Assembly (NCBI RefSeq): GCF_030272615.1
Contig: NC_081414.1
Coordinates: forward strand, 767,200,153 to 767,264,152
Source of the DNA: Cryptomeria japonica
Taxonomy: Eukaryota; Streptophyta; Pinopsida; Cupressales; Cupressaceae
Direction: 5' to 3'
DNA length: 64,000 nucleotides
Shown here: piece by piece, positions 46,861-58,755 of the stretch
Layout: each line of letters begins with the position of its first letter
How positions within the stretch are numbered: the stretch's first letter is position 1
Made by a program: the position numbers and the translations under genes
Notes under the pieces: model-generated
Databases searched by the model: none
What the model was told of the DNA's origin: nothing
What the model saw: only the letters and a program-made list of their open reading frames with translations

Positions 46861-47090
46861 TGGGAACCACGGTCGGGTCGCACGAGTGACCAGGGAGGAT
46901 GCAAAGGAGGGTTAGGTTTGGACGCAAACACAGTGCATTTAATTGCCAAAGGAAAGTTAAGCAGAGTTAAAGCAAGTAATAAATGAGCAGGGATAGAGAG
47001 TGCAAACCGCGTGGAGGAGATTAACTCCTCCACATCAACGCAGAGGTGGCCACGTCATTCATCTAGGTTGCCTTGTTTCTGCAATCACCT

Positions 47091-48261
47091 CCAAAATTGC
47101 AGTCGAAAAACTCCATAGATTTTAATATTACAAAATTAATTATATTAAATATAAATCTATACATGTATCATTGTATAATTTAATTAGATACATAATATTA
47201 TTGAATCTGTTTTTTTAATTTAGTTGAACAATAAGTGTACCGACTTTACATTAATCAAAGTTACATAAGAGTGTCTTTCTGCTTTTTTAGCTCTTAAATA
47301 TAAAATTATTTACATCAGCTCTTATTTTAAAGTTTAACAAGAATCAAATTTTACCAGTTCGATTCTAATTAATCCCTAAACAATCCAACTAAATTAATAA
47401 TTTCTATAAGAAAAATATATTTATTCAAATTATTTAAAATAGAAATTAAGACATTCCATGATTACTAGACCAAAAAATATTAAACAAAGAATAAAGAACA
47501 TACTATGGCACAACAAAATATAAACAAAGCACTCAATTACACCGCATAAGAATTAATTACAAATTTATCATAGAAAACGTATAATATTTCTAATAGAAAT
47601 AAAAAATAATATTAAAATAAATTACAATAAAATATATATTAAAAAAACCATTTAAAATGCAAAACTCAAGAACTGTATAATAAAAACACATAATTATTTA
47701 TTTGCTATTCTCAACAGCCGTAAATGAGGATAGCAAAAGAGAATACAGTATCCATAGTTAACGTCCACAGTTTTTGCCGAAAGCCATGGAGGGCAGAGTT
47801 CATGGGGAGAAGAAATATGTTTAAAAATTCCGATTTCGCTGGGGAAACATTTTGCAATAAAATATGGATGGCCAATATTTTAGGTTTTGATAATTTGGTC
47901 CAAACCCTTAATAATTATCTATCTAATCTTGATAATTTGGTCCAAACCCTTAATAATTATCTAACTAAAGATTCTATTAGTTCGAAACTTGAAATGGTTG
48001 TTATACTAGTCATCTAGGCTCCAAAATTTGTTGATTACTTATATTCTTTCTATCATCAAAGTTTCATACTTCATCCATTTGTATAACTCCTATTGAACCC
48101 TTGACCTTCGACCCCTAAGAGGTTTATTGAAGTTAGGTCTCCTTTATCGATATTTGAACTTACTCATTCCATCATCCAATTCTTCTTCAAAACCTAAAAT
48201 ATTGGCCTTTATAAGCCTAAAATATTATCAATTCTATCAATGCTAAGCTCTTTGGCATCTT
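47091..48261. other. AT-rich DNA between LINE and copy C
   Basis: No gene is supported. There is a 42-bp direct repeat, two copies, at 47889 and 47931 (GATAATTTGGTCCAAACCCT and on). With 40856-40926 this probably belongs to a sequence present in copy C but not in B, into which the LINE inserted. Confidence 0.5.
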
Positions 48262-49182
48262 GTCGATGATGAATTGGTAGTGTGTTTAATATGTTTCTTT
48301 GACTTTATGTGCATGTATTTGGGTGCCATTTTATGGTAAATCTAACTGTACATTTATAAGATTATTTTTCTAAGATGTTGGTATGTTCTTTAATCTTAGG
48401 AAAATTTTGGGGTTAGAGGATAATATCGGTGGTCACGCCAAGGATATGTTTTCTCCTACACACTTTTAGTGCCATAATTCTAGATCTATGTGATAGATTT
48501 TGATATCCATTATAGGGGGATAAGTACGACTATAAAATACATTGTAACCTATTTAAATAAATTTAATCAAGATATTTTACTCCATCTAAATTTTTGTAAA
48601 ACCAGTGTAAATATCCATAATAAAAAATATATAGATGTTATCTTTCTTCTTGTAATGTATTTTATCTCCTTTATTATTTAAGATTTTAATAAAGTTCAAA
48701 GAATTATTGAACTCATAATTATTTTTCTTTATGTTAATTTACGTTATTTCAAGTTCAAGAAGTTCTATAAAGCTATTTTATTTTTGTGCCATATTATGCC
48801 AAAGAAAAAAAAATACTATAGACTTAACATGTGAAATTCTTAAGCTAATTTAGAATCATTAAGTAGAGGTATACTATTGGGAAGGGGTGTCATTTGGGGG
48901 TTTAATCTCCATAAGATAGAGCCAAGTGTAGCAAAAACATTAGGGCGATAGGGTTCAAATTCCTAGTACCGTGTCATTTGCATTTGACTTAGGCACTGGT
49001 CAACTCTGAAATCCAACCATTTCCATTTATCAGAGGATTAAAAAGACATAATAATAACCTTTTGTCTATTTATAGTTTCATTTTCCAAACCATTATCTAT
49101 AGCCCAATACTATGAAATTTTGTTAAGCCTATTTAAATACTGTGCATTTTAAAATATTAGAGGATTGTTTCATAATACATTT
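48262..49182 (+). repeat. Old copia-related repeat, copy C, middle part
   Basis: Aligns with copy B at about 6230-7190 (for example TATTTGGGTGCCATT, GGATATGTTTTCTCC and AACCTATTTAAATAAATTTAA) and with copy A at about 5020-5711. It ends at the CATTT target duplication of the solo LTR. Confidence 0.8.
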
Positions 49183-49906
49183 TGTCTATGCTAAATTGTG
49201 ACCCTATTGTAAACCCTATAGCTCAAACCACTAAACCCTACATCTACAATGAAATTCAACAAAAAATTAATGAAGAACCATCAAACATGCAAAATCATAA
49301 AATAAACCAAATGATACTCACACATTCAAATGGGTTTGATCTTCATTGTTCTCCTATATCCAAATTGATCTTGTGTTAATGGGTTGCTATTAGATTTTTA
49401 TGCTTGCTAAAGAGCTCAATGAAGAATGGATGTGGTTGTGATGTTGTCAAATTGATTGTGATGCAGGCTAGAATTTCAGCAAAGTGTAATTAGCTCCAAG
49501 ACTAGATTTGAAAATGAGGAGAGGAAGCCTCTTTTATAGAGATCAAACTTTAAAAAGAGGGATATAATTAAGAGGTGAGATAAAGATGATCCGCTAAGAT
49601 TAAAGAGAGTAGGTAGAAGAAATCATATAATAATGGATATGGTTAAGATGGATTAGGAAAGGGCGGGGGGGGGGGGGGTGGTGGGTGGGGGGCCCACTTG
49701 TCATTTGGATAATGGAAAGAGGAAAAAGTTAAATGAATTATTGAAATAAATTAAAGAATTTATTTAATTAATAGAGAAAAGGTCACATAAATTAAATATT
49801 TATTTTATTTAGGAGAAAGCAAAATTTAAATAAATAAAAATATTTATTTAAATTAGGAAAAAAAAAAGATTAATGAATTAATTATTTAAAAATAAATATA
49901 TTTTAA

Positions 49907-52301
49907 TTTTTTTTTTGAATAAAAGGGGTAAAAACTTACTTGAAAATTAGACACAAGAATTACAAAGAGAACCAGAGCCCCGAGGCCCCAAAAATGAACC
50001 ACAAAACCAGCCCTAGATCAGCCAGCTTCATAACTATCCATATCCTCAATGAAAATCTTCTGCAAGTCCTGACAAAAATCTAAGGAGAGATGCTCCCAAC
50101 CTTCAACTTTCCAATCACTACCATGTTCCGAGGCCCACTTAGCCAAATAATCAGCTGCTCTATTCCATTCACGAGGAATGTGGATGAAAGACACCTGCTC
50201 CATTAAAGAATTAATTTGAAGAATTTTCTGAACAATCCCTGCCAACTTCCACTGAATCACACTCACCTTCTGCTCAGTCAACAAGTTAACAACAATTTGT
50301 GAATCCGATTCGCAAATAACCTTCCTTTGTCCCAACTCCCAAGCACACTCTAGGGCATACAGAATCGCAAATCCCTCCATAAAATTATTAGACTGCCACC
50401 CTTTATGCACCGAAAAGAGGAAAACCACCTCCCCCATACTATTCCTACCAACACCACCAACTCCAGCAGGGCCTGGGTTACCCCTAGAGGAGCCATCAAT
50501 GTTAATTTTGATAAACTCATCCTGAGGGGGTATCCACCTTCCCACCCTTTCAACCTTCTTCATAGCACATCGACCTCTCCTGACATAAGCTGAGGTAGGA
50601 GACAACTCCTGCAAACCAAACCTACTCACAATATCCGCCTCGTCTCTACCCAAAGGAAAATTCACCTCACATTTAGCTTCCACCATCTCCCGGATCATAA
50701 CAATGATTCTATTCCACACTTGCTGAACAAGCAATCTAACCTCACGAAAGATCCTCTTGTTCCTCTCGAGCCAGATCTGCCACAGAATGAAAATGGGCCC
50801 AATATACCAGACAGTCTGGAGGAAGAAGGACAAGATAGGAGGTCTGCCCAAACTGCTCCAAAACTCCACCAAGGAATCCACGTGAACACAAGGATGCTTC
50901 CACATACCCCACCAGTAATGCCAAATAAGCAAAGAGAAGGGGCATCTGAAGAACAGGTGTGAGGAATCTTGCCCCCATTACCACACAAAACACAAATAGA
51001 AGGCCCCAAGAATCCTCGCTTGTGGATATTGTCCCAAGTTAGGCACCTATTCAAAGCCAAAGTCCAAGCAAAGCAGTTACACTTCAGCCAAGAAAAATTA
51101 TTCCACACTTGTTTCCACCAAAGCCCCTCTCTTCCCTCCAGTCTTCAGTTCAATAGTTCTCAGTATCCACTAGCCATAGTAAAGACTCCCTTAGGATTTG
51201 GAGACCAAGCAAGTTCATCCCTACCCTTGAGGGAACTACAGTGTCTACTCGCCAGAATGCCATGTAACTCAGCACACTCTTCCTCCATCCCATCAAACAA
51301 CCACTCATTAGGAACCTTCCACCACTCCAAATCTAGCCGCCCACACCTATAAACAGCCTTGAAGTCACTCAACCTTGACCACCCTACCTCCAAAAACCTC
51401 TGCCGTAGATTCCCAAGTTTAGGAAACTGATCAAGGATGGGGGGTATCCATCCCAAGAGTCATTCCAGAAAAGGACCTCTTCCCCCCTCCTGCAAATCCT
51501 AAAGAGTCCTGCCTTAATGAGAGAAGCCCCCCTCTTGAGAGTATACTAGATTGTTGAGCCTTTTCCCTCAAGCGGATATCTAGGGATTTCCTCCATTGGG
51601 ATCCTTTGCATATATTTGTTGGCCAAAATCCTAGCCCAGCCTCGATCCTGCTCAACACACCACCTCCAGTACAATTTAGCTGCCAGAGCTTCCCCAAATA
51701 AAATAGACTGCCTTAAACCAAGCCCCCCTGACTGCTTTGGGCTACACACCAAGTCCCAATTGACAAGACTCCATTGGAAGAGGAAAGATTGTCTGCCCAT
51801 AAGAATTGCCTAGCCAGATAGTCCAAACCCTTCAAGAACCACTTAGGAGCCACTTGTAGCATACATTGATAAATCAGAAGAGCCTGAACCACCGACTAAA
51901 TCAGTTGAACCCTCCTAGCAAAAGATAACCATCTGTGAGTCCAGTGTTCAACCTTCATGTGAAATTTATCCAAGATACCCTGCGATGACTCCCTAGGAGG
52001 GTTACTAGGAGAAGTAGGAATACCCAAATAAGTCAAGGGTAGAGAGCATCTCAAGATAAGAGAAATCCTCCTTTGAATAGTTCTAGGAGTGTTGAAAAAG
52101 AGGATAGAAGATTTATCCTCATTGATCAACTGGCCTAAGGCCACAAGATAAACATCCAAAACCTTCCACAAATTAGTAGCTTCTTTGATCTGAGAAAGTC
52201 CCATAAGGGTTGTGTCATCAACAAACTGAAAATGAGACTACAACTGCAAGTCATTACACCAACTCCAACCCTGAATAATACCCAGACCCACATTATGCTT
52301 A
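49907..52301 (-). mobile_element. 5'-truncated L1 LINE with RNase H
   Basis: The minus-strand element ends in an A run (T run 49907-49916). It is flanked by AATAAATATATTTTAA (49891-49906) and AATAAATACATTTTAA (52302-52317), a target duplication with one mismatch. It begins inside the RT just before FVDDTTLMG, so about half of ORF2, and all of ORF1, is missing. Frameshifts separate the later segments. Such 5' truncation is normal for target-primed reverse transcription. Confidence 0.9.
50018..52260 (-). pseudogene. LINE ORF2 C-terminal half: RT end, zinc region, RNase H
   Basis: In order on the minus strand: RT from FVDDTTLMG (about 52215) through PLTYLGIPTSPS; the thumb-like part with SPKQSGGLGLR and ALAAKLYWRW (51800-51546); WSPNPKGVFTMASGY near 51175; a zf-RVT region with ICVLCGNGGKIPH; then a complete RNase H of the plant L1 type. 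The RNase H has acidic positions at INIDGSSRGNPG, FMEGFAILYALE, ICESDSQIVV and REWNRAADYLAKWA. The stretch 50932-50018 is one intact frame of 304 codons with a natural stop. Upstream segments lie in at least three frames. Confidence 0.9.
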
Positions 52302-52396
52302 AATAAATACATTTTAATTAATAGAAGAAAAAGAGAATAATTAAATAAATAAATAATATTTATTTAATTGGGCTAGGATAATTTTAGGTGTCTACA

Positions 52397-54793
52397 CATT
52401 TTACCAGGCTAATGATTTTTCATAAGATATTTTCATAAAAATGTCTCAAGGAGTTAGTGCCCAAAACCTATCTTTAGTTGCATCATTTAAACTAGTTGCT
52501 TAAAGAATATATTTGAAAATTGAAAGAGTTAGCCATCAATAAAATCTAGCAACAATATTAAAAGAAAAAATTCAAACATTATAGGAATTCACTTCAATAT
52601 TTGATTTATTTATCCTTCAAAATATATGTTGGACCGCCCTTTGAATTGTGGTAGGGCTTAAAGTGTAAAAGGGGCTAAAATATGATTTTTTATTAGCATT
52701 TCTTAATCATTGAATATAATATAGGTGTCTTCCAAGTGCAATAGTTTGTTTGGTATATTCAAATTTTGATAAAAACCTTAGTGTTAGGGGTTAACATACA
52801 AAAAAATTCAATAAGTTGGTGATTATCTCAAGGAAAATATAGTCAAAATATATTTTATCGTTTTCATGTAAGCTCTAGCTCTGCTAAAGAATGGTGACTG
52901 ATAAATCCAATTTCTTGATTGTTCTTCTATTTTTTTTCCCTTTAAAATATTTTGATTGTATTGTCAAAGAAATCTAGTTATAATTGAAAACTATGAAATA
53001 GAAGAAAGATGGTCATTATAGAACACTAACAGAAATAAGAAATCAGTTGGAGAAACTTATAGGAGGACACATAGATATATAGGTAATAAATGTACTTTCA
53101 CATTTGAACAATTTGAGCATCCTATTCTTGATACCAATAAATATGTTCAAATATAATCAAATAGTGGGATGTCTACTCCTAGGGCTACTAGAGGAAAAAG
53201 TACTAAAGCATAGTGTGTCCCTAAGTTTAATTTTTTTGTTAGTTATCTTGAATGGGAAAGAGACTACAAATAATCCATGGTGTATTTTATTGAGACCCTT
53301 GTAGATAGAATATTAAGAAAATGCTACATTTAGTAGAGTGTTATTTATGTGTTTATTACAAAATATTTATTTTATTATAGAGAGAATGTGCATAATGTTG
53401 AAGATTAATTTAATTAAGAGTATGACGAAACTAAAATGACAGCCAATAGAGTAGGTTATATTAGGGTCACAACATAGGGAATAAAATGCAAACCTTACCT
53501 AATAGATGTCCAATCTAAGAAGTGATTTGTGTAGATTACAAGATGGGAAGGATATACGAAGCCTAAGAAGAGGAGTATAAGACCTCATGTGCATTGATCA
53601 AACTTATAATAGGATAAGTTTGACCAATCATAAGAAGAAGACATAGAGGAACTAGACAATGGATGGGTAATGCGAAAAAAAAAAAGAGTTTAGAACCCTA
53701 AATATTTTATAGAAAATTGTAATATACAATTCACAAGAACCTCAATTATTTATTCCATACACCCTAAACCATTTACAATGTAGCTAAGTTTAGAAATAAT
53801 TTTAAAACTAAACCCATAATGTGTTTTCAAATCAACTGTAGGATGATTAACTTAGATGAAAAATTGATTCTTTGAGAAGAGTGTGAATCCATTTTGGATA
53901 TTGAAACATCATGATGAAAAGGTTCAAACTTGCATTTAATTATTCTATGTATGTTAAATTCTAATGAGCCCTAGCCATCATCGGTACATGTGTAAGAAGT
54001 AATTGGACAATATTTAGAAGTATCTTTGACAAATGAAGCACAAGGCTCCTTCAAGTCTTTAGATGTAAATTTTGGGAATTTTTATTTTCAACCAAAACAG
54101 GGTCTAACATCTAATGAACCCTAATTATCCTCTAATAAAGCATCATTAATAAGAGACAATGTGTCTTATTTGGTTACATAATCTATATAAATCCTACTTA
54201 ATTTTTGACATAAGTATATAGTTTTTTATCAACTTCCATTGTGTATATATATTGTGTGATAAAGAGTAAAAATTACGGTAAAATAGTGCACATATAATTT
54301 CTCTCTTTTTTTAATGTATTCACATGTAGACAATCTAATTCATTTTGAAAATGCATTTAAAGATAAAAATGGGTAAATGCAATGGATGAAGAAATAGATT
54401 CTACGGAAAAAATAAAGCATAGGATTTAGTGAGTCTTCCACAATGAAAAGATATGATACGAGTGAAGTGAATTTACAAGACCAAATTGAATTTAAATTGT
54501 GATGTGCAAAGAATAAGGTAATGTTTGTAGCCAAAGAGTATTCACAAAAATCCAAGGTAGACTAAAATGCGACATTTTCTCTAGTAGCCCTCCTAGACAC
54601 AATGGTCCAACAATACTAGAAATAACAACTGAAAACAAGCGAGAAATATATAATATGGATGTAAAATCAGCATTCCTAAATAGTTTCCTATGAAAAAGAG
54701 TTATTTGTGGAGCATCCATTGGGTTATAAAATTTTAGGCCATGAAGACAAAGTTTATAAACATAAGAAATCTCTTTATGGGCTCAATTGCCTC
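52397..54793 (+). pseudogene. Old copia-related repeat, copy C, right part with RT remnant
   Basis: Continues the alignment with copy B (7188-8539, 16003-16857 and 33388 onward). It keeps both empty sites: ACATCATGATGAAAAGGTTC at about 53908 (the copia target) and TTTATAAACATAAGAAATCT at about 54757 (the giant-element target). From about 54430 the plus strand shows decayed copia RT, including YNMDVKSAFLNS and, near the end, VYKHKKSLYGLN. It stops at 54793 where the gypsy element begins. Confidence 0.8.
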
Positions 54794-55600
54794 TGTTGGT
54801 TAACATATTTGTCTTTCACACATTTCCATTCTTTGATCTCTACATGCCCATTAATTGAAAAACAAAACCAGCCAACAGTTGGATAATTATTAAAATAGTT
54901 ATCCTCTGTATATAGGTACATCTACCTTAACAAATGATTTTCAATAAGCTTCAAGTTGTCACAGTTTTTATGCACACTTTTTACCCAAAAGTATTAAAGG
55001 CATACGAGTATTCATTTTTCAACACAAGATGAATACGGAAAATATCGTAAAACAAAGATTTTTTTCAAAGCTCACAGACTTTCATTTTTAAACGACGAGA
55101 TAGATTTTTCAAAGTTTTTTTTTGCGTACTCACAAATAATGAAAATAAAGATGACAAATTCCAGATTTGAATTGAATCTTCACAGAGATTAGCATTCAAA
55201 ATATTAAATACACAGATTTAATAAATGGAACTTGATGCAATTTCATTCACAAATCAAATTGTTCTTCTTTCATCAAATACATAGTACTGCAAAAGATAAA
55301 GCCCTTGTTCTATATCTATCAAAGAAGTTTTTTGGACCTTTCTAAAGTATCAAAAACATCATTATATAGCCACAACCTAACCAATGATTATGATGGGAAA
55401 CACGGAAAGCCAACAATTTCTACCCCACAAAGTCAGTGGAACCAACATTTAAACAAAAATAAAAATTGTCTTGCAACTAACCAATGAACACGACCTATGA
55501 TCTACAGAAAACATTACTAAACAGTTCTGATAACTGCTTCTTTCTTCGAATCTACATGAGCAACAAAAAAGTGTTGAATAATCATGTTATGAGGCAATCC
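54794..55600 (-). repeat. Probable 3' LTR / 3' UTR of gypsy element
   Basis: The homology of copy C to copia RT stops at 54793, and the plus strand then begins TGTTGGTTAACA, as expected for the outer end of an LTR. The inner LTR boundary and PPT could not be located, and the partner LTR lies outside the window. No open frame of interest is present. Confidence 0.45.
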
Positions 55601-58600
55601 CACACATGCCATTCACTACTTCCAGACCTCTTTTACCTTGTGAACCCGTGAAACTTTGTCGGAGTGACTATCCAAATGTCCAATGCATAAAAATAGGAGC
55701 GATTCAATTTTAGTGCAATGATACTTAATTCATCCAAAATTAGACCCTTAGCTTCTTTCACATAATTGATTTTGCCATTAAATTATTATGTTATAACTTC
55801 AACCGCTTCAAGGGTTTTTCCATCATCTTTCAGACACTTTATCCCAATGCACACAAGTTCATTTCTCATGGAGGTAACTAATTATGTGAGTTGATTTACC
55901 AATTCCGTGAATTCCTCATAAGCCTATTTTATTAAAGAATTTCTCCATTCAATGTTCCTTTGACAAACATATAAAATGCTATCATCCAACCTGCCACGGG
56001 TTTATCAGCAGCAAACTTCATTACCCCATAATTCTACACTTCTCGCATCTGTGTTGTTTTTTATGCCCATTTAGCTTCCTCATTTTTCCAATTGATCATT
56101 TCAACCTCCCAACTCCTTCATCACTTGTATAGCTTCATCATATACTCTACTTAAATTAATAAAGTATTCGGCACTGGACTTCAGGATCCTTTCTAGCCAC
56201 TCCACCACAGTTTTTGTGATCAACCTACATTTTTATATGTGTTCCAGAGTTTTCTGATTTGCACGGGACTTAGGATCAAAAGACATTGGAATCTGTGACA
56301 AAAGTTGAGGGATCAGATAATTTATAGCCTCAATATATATACTATGCCATCCTTCGTAACATTTATTTCATCTGATGCTTATCTTTCTCATCTTTCCAAG
56401 TCCTAGTTATGATCTTCTTTGTTGAAGCCTCAAGATGAAGAACATCTGTAGCTCGAGAAGAAGTTCCAATATTTATATTTTCAATAGTAAAGTCCTGAGA
56501 TATAGGGTTTTCCATCTTTTCAACTGTCAATGGATGTGCTACCTCTGCGATCCAGTTTCCACTATCTATATCAAAATCAATTTTAGACATAGTTTTTTAC
56601 TTCTTCACTTTAGGATTTTTTCCCGGGCATTTACTCACCATGTCTTCTATTGGAACTGAGGTTGGAACAATATTTCTCTTCTTGTTTCTTAACATGTTTT
56701 CCAACCATACTGGTCCTCAAGGAACTTGAAACTTATCTAGATCGGTTCCTGTTTCTTTTCTATCACTTACTATCATTGTAGTGACCACATTGAAGGCTTC
56801 TTGCATTTGTTTATTACTACTCTCATCAGTCAGGTCATGTTGTTCTTTATTTTGATCAATTGAGGTGGTATTCATCTCAAGGTCAACTATAACAATATCA
56901 ACAGGTTAGGATCTTCGTTTGCTCCTCGCTTTGGAATGGGTGAATCTGACAGAAGTTGACAACTCTTTGCTTTGCACTGTCTTTGCTCTCTGTCCTCCTT
57001 TGCCCTATTTCTATGAATAACCTGCAGCACAAGATGGAACAAGTAAATTAGATACCAAGACCTCAGTAAGTGGGGTTGAATCTTTCCTTGAGCTTTTGCT
57101 CAGTCTTCTCTCTTTAAGCCACTTTTCTATTCTTTGAATGACCAAGAATGTCCTGGTTTGAATCTACTCTTCCTCATTTTTTGTCCAATCAATCTCTGGT
57201 ATTACTCCTTGTTGCCTATTATCAACAAATTGAGAATCAAGCAAGTCATTTTCATCATCAACAAAATTTGTGGTCTTTATCTTCAGATCATAATCTCTAA
57301 TTTGTTTCATTGTGAATCTTAACTGGGCTCTTCTTTGAACCTCATACTTATCTACACAATCCACCCAAAATTCTTCTAGATTTGGCACATGTTAAAATTT
57401 CTCCCTGAGTGTAAGGTGGGTCATTGCAAATCCTCTAATATCAAACTCAGTGAGAGGAATATACAAATGAAAATTGAACATTTCGAACTGAAATTCTGAA
57501 TTCAAAGCATCTGAAACACTATTACAAGTGTAATATATTAGTTCAATGGGAAAAGAAACCCATGTTTGGTGTTTTTCCCTATATTTTTTTTCTATATGAG
57601 CAAGTTGTCTGCACACTTCAATTAACACTTTCCTATCAAAGACATATCTTGGCAACTTGTAGGGTTCACCTTCAAAACCACCAACCCTCAAATAAGTGAA
57701 CTTGGAGAACTGAATATAGAAGATGTCACATATGTTTATAAATTGCATGGCTTCCTCAATTAATCTCTTATGAATATCTCCTTTTAACTCAAACACTAAC
57801 CTGCCAAGAAAAATATTATGAACCTTGTTATAGTTTTTAGTGACTCTCTGTTGTTGCAAATGTGGGTAATATGCATATATCCTCATATCATTTTGCCAAT
57901 TTTCATGATACAGACCTACCCATTGACAGGGGCAGGCTAAATAGTATATGAGGTAGGAGGACATATAGAAATATTTGTTACCAAAACAACTTAAACCCTC
58001 ATGTATTCTTTCTGCAATTAACTTTGCCCAATCTATGTATCTCTTTTGACCAAAAATTACCTGAATTTAAAGAAATACATTCAATCCTCCCAATAAAAGG
58101 CTATTTGATTACCCCGCATTCTATGTAGTAAAATGACTATATCCCTTACTTCTTGAATTGGATGCTCTCGAGTTAATGGGCTTGGCAATCTTGAACCCCC
58201 CTTTTGAAATTTTAGTAACCAATTTCTAGCAATGACACTCCTATAACATGACTTCTTCTCAGAGAAAAGCCCTTGCGACTTACATACTGTCCAATCCTCA
58301 TACTGCTCCTTCTCTGGTATATTCATTACAGTAGTAATAACCTCCATACTAATTGTAAGCAAAACCTTACCCTCTGCCTCCCTTATACACCTCTCAGTAG
58401 GATCATATCTGCTCATACATTCCAAAACTACTTCTGGCCATGACCTAGTTGGATGAAATGTTGCATCTTCTACCAACCCACTATCTAAGCTTTTCTGCAT
58501 TAAAGGGGAACCAGCATAATTTCGCGTTATTTCATAGAATTCCTCTAGGTCTAGTGACAACAGAAAAGTATCCCCTATGTCAAGAGAGGAGCAGACTAAC

Positions 58601-58755
58601 CAAGACTCCTGGTTTGTCTGAGGTACTTTTGGTCTCATTTTAGCTTTACAATCAGAAAATAAATAGCAGAAAGAATTGACTAAAACAACTGGAGTATCAA
58701 CTAACACTTTCAATTTATGAAAACTAACAGGAAAAAAGGGAGAACTTGAGCTCAC
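55600..58755 (-). pseudogene. Extra ORF of the gypsy element, unknown function
   Basis: About 3.1 kb downstream of integrase reads as protein across several frame changes, up to roughly 1,000 residues. The first segment (58755-58081) opens MSSSSPFFPVSFHKLKVL and contains WPEVVLECMSRYDPTERCI. The next (about 58050-57392) has RYIDWAKLIAERIHEGL and YLIYYLACPCQWVGL. Then come 57388-57164, 56590-56363 and, near 56350-56120, YEGWHSIYIEAINYLIPQLL and VVEWLERILKSSAEYF. I see no transmembrane segments like an Env protein. I do not recognise the family; extra ORFs at this position are known in several plant gypsy lineages. The frame change near 58075 resembles a small indel. Confidence 0.6.

Larger units (their letters stand above)
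40927..47090 (-). mobile_element. L1-type LINE, nearly full length, inactive
   Basis: Minus-strand non-LTR retrotransposon with ORF1 (from 46860) and ORF2 (from 45157), ending in an A run (T run at 40927-40934). Domain order is plant L1: ORF1 with a DUF4283-like region and CCHC knuckle, ORF2 with endonuclease, RT and a Cys-rich C-terminus. Unlike the LINE at 49907 it has no RNase H after the zinc-finger region. Several stops and frameshifts make it inactive. I could not find its target duplication, and the 5' end (about 47090) is estimated from the leader before ORF1. Confidence 0.88.
49183..52396. mobile_element. Solo LTR (803 bp) with a nested LINE
   Basis: The element starts TGTCTATGCTAAATTG and ends GGTGTCTACA, so TG...CA, and is flanked by CATTT at 49178-49182 and 52397-52401. 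Copy B has a single CATTT at the matching place (about 7187), which is the empty site. Without the nested LINE and its duplication it is about 803 bp, with no PBS, PPT or coding sequence: a solo LTR left by LTR-LTR recombination. The strand is not determined. A G run of about 15 plus further Gs at about 49665-49692 is a striking quadruplex candidate. The first 117 bp are also present in copy A. Confidence 0.8.
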
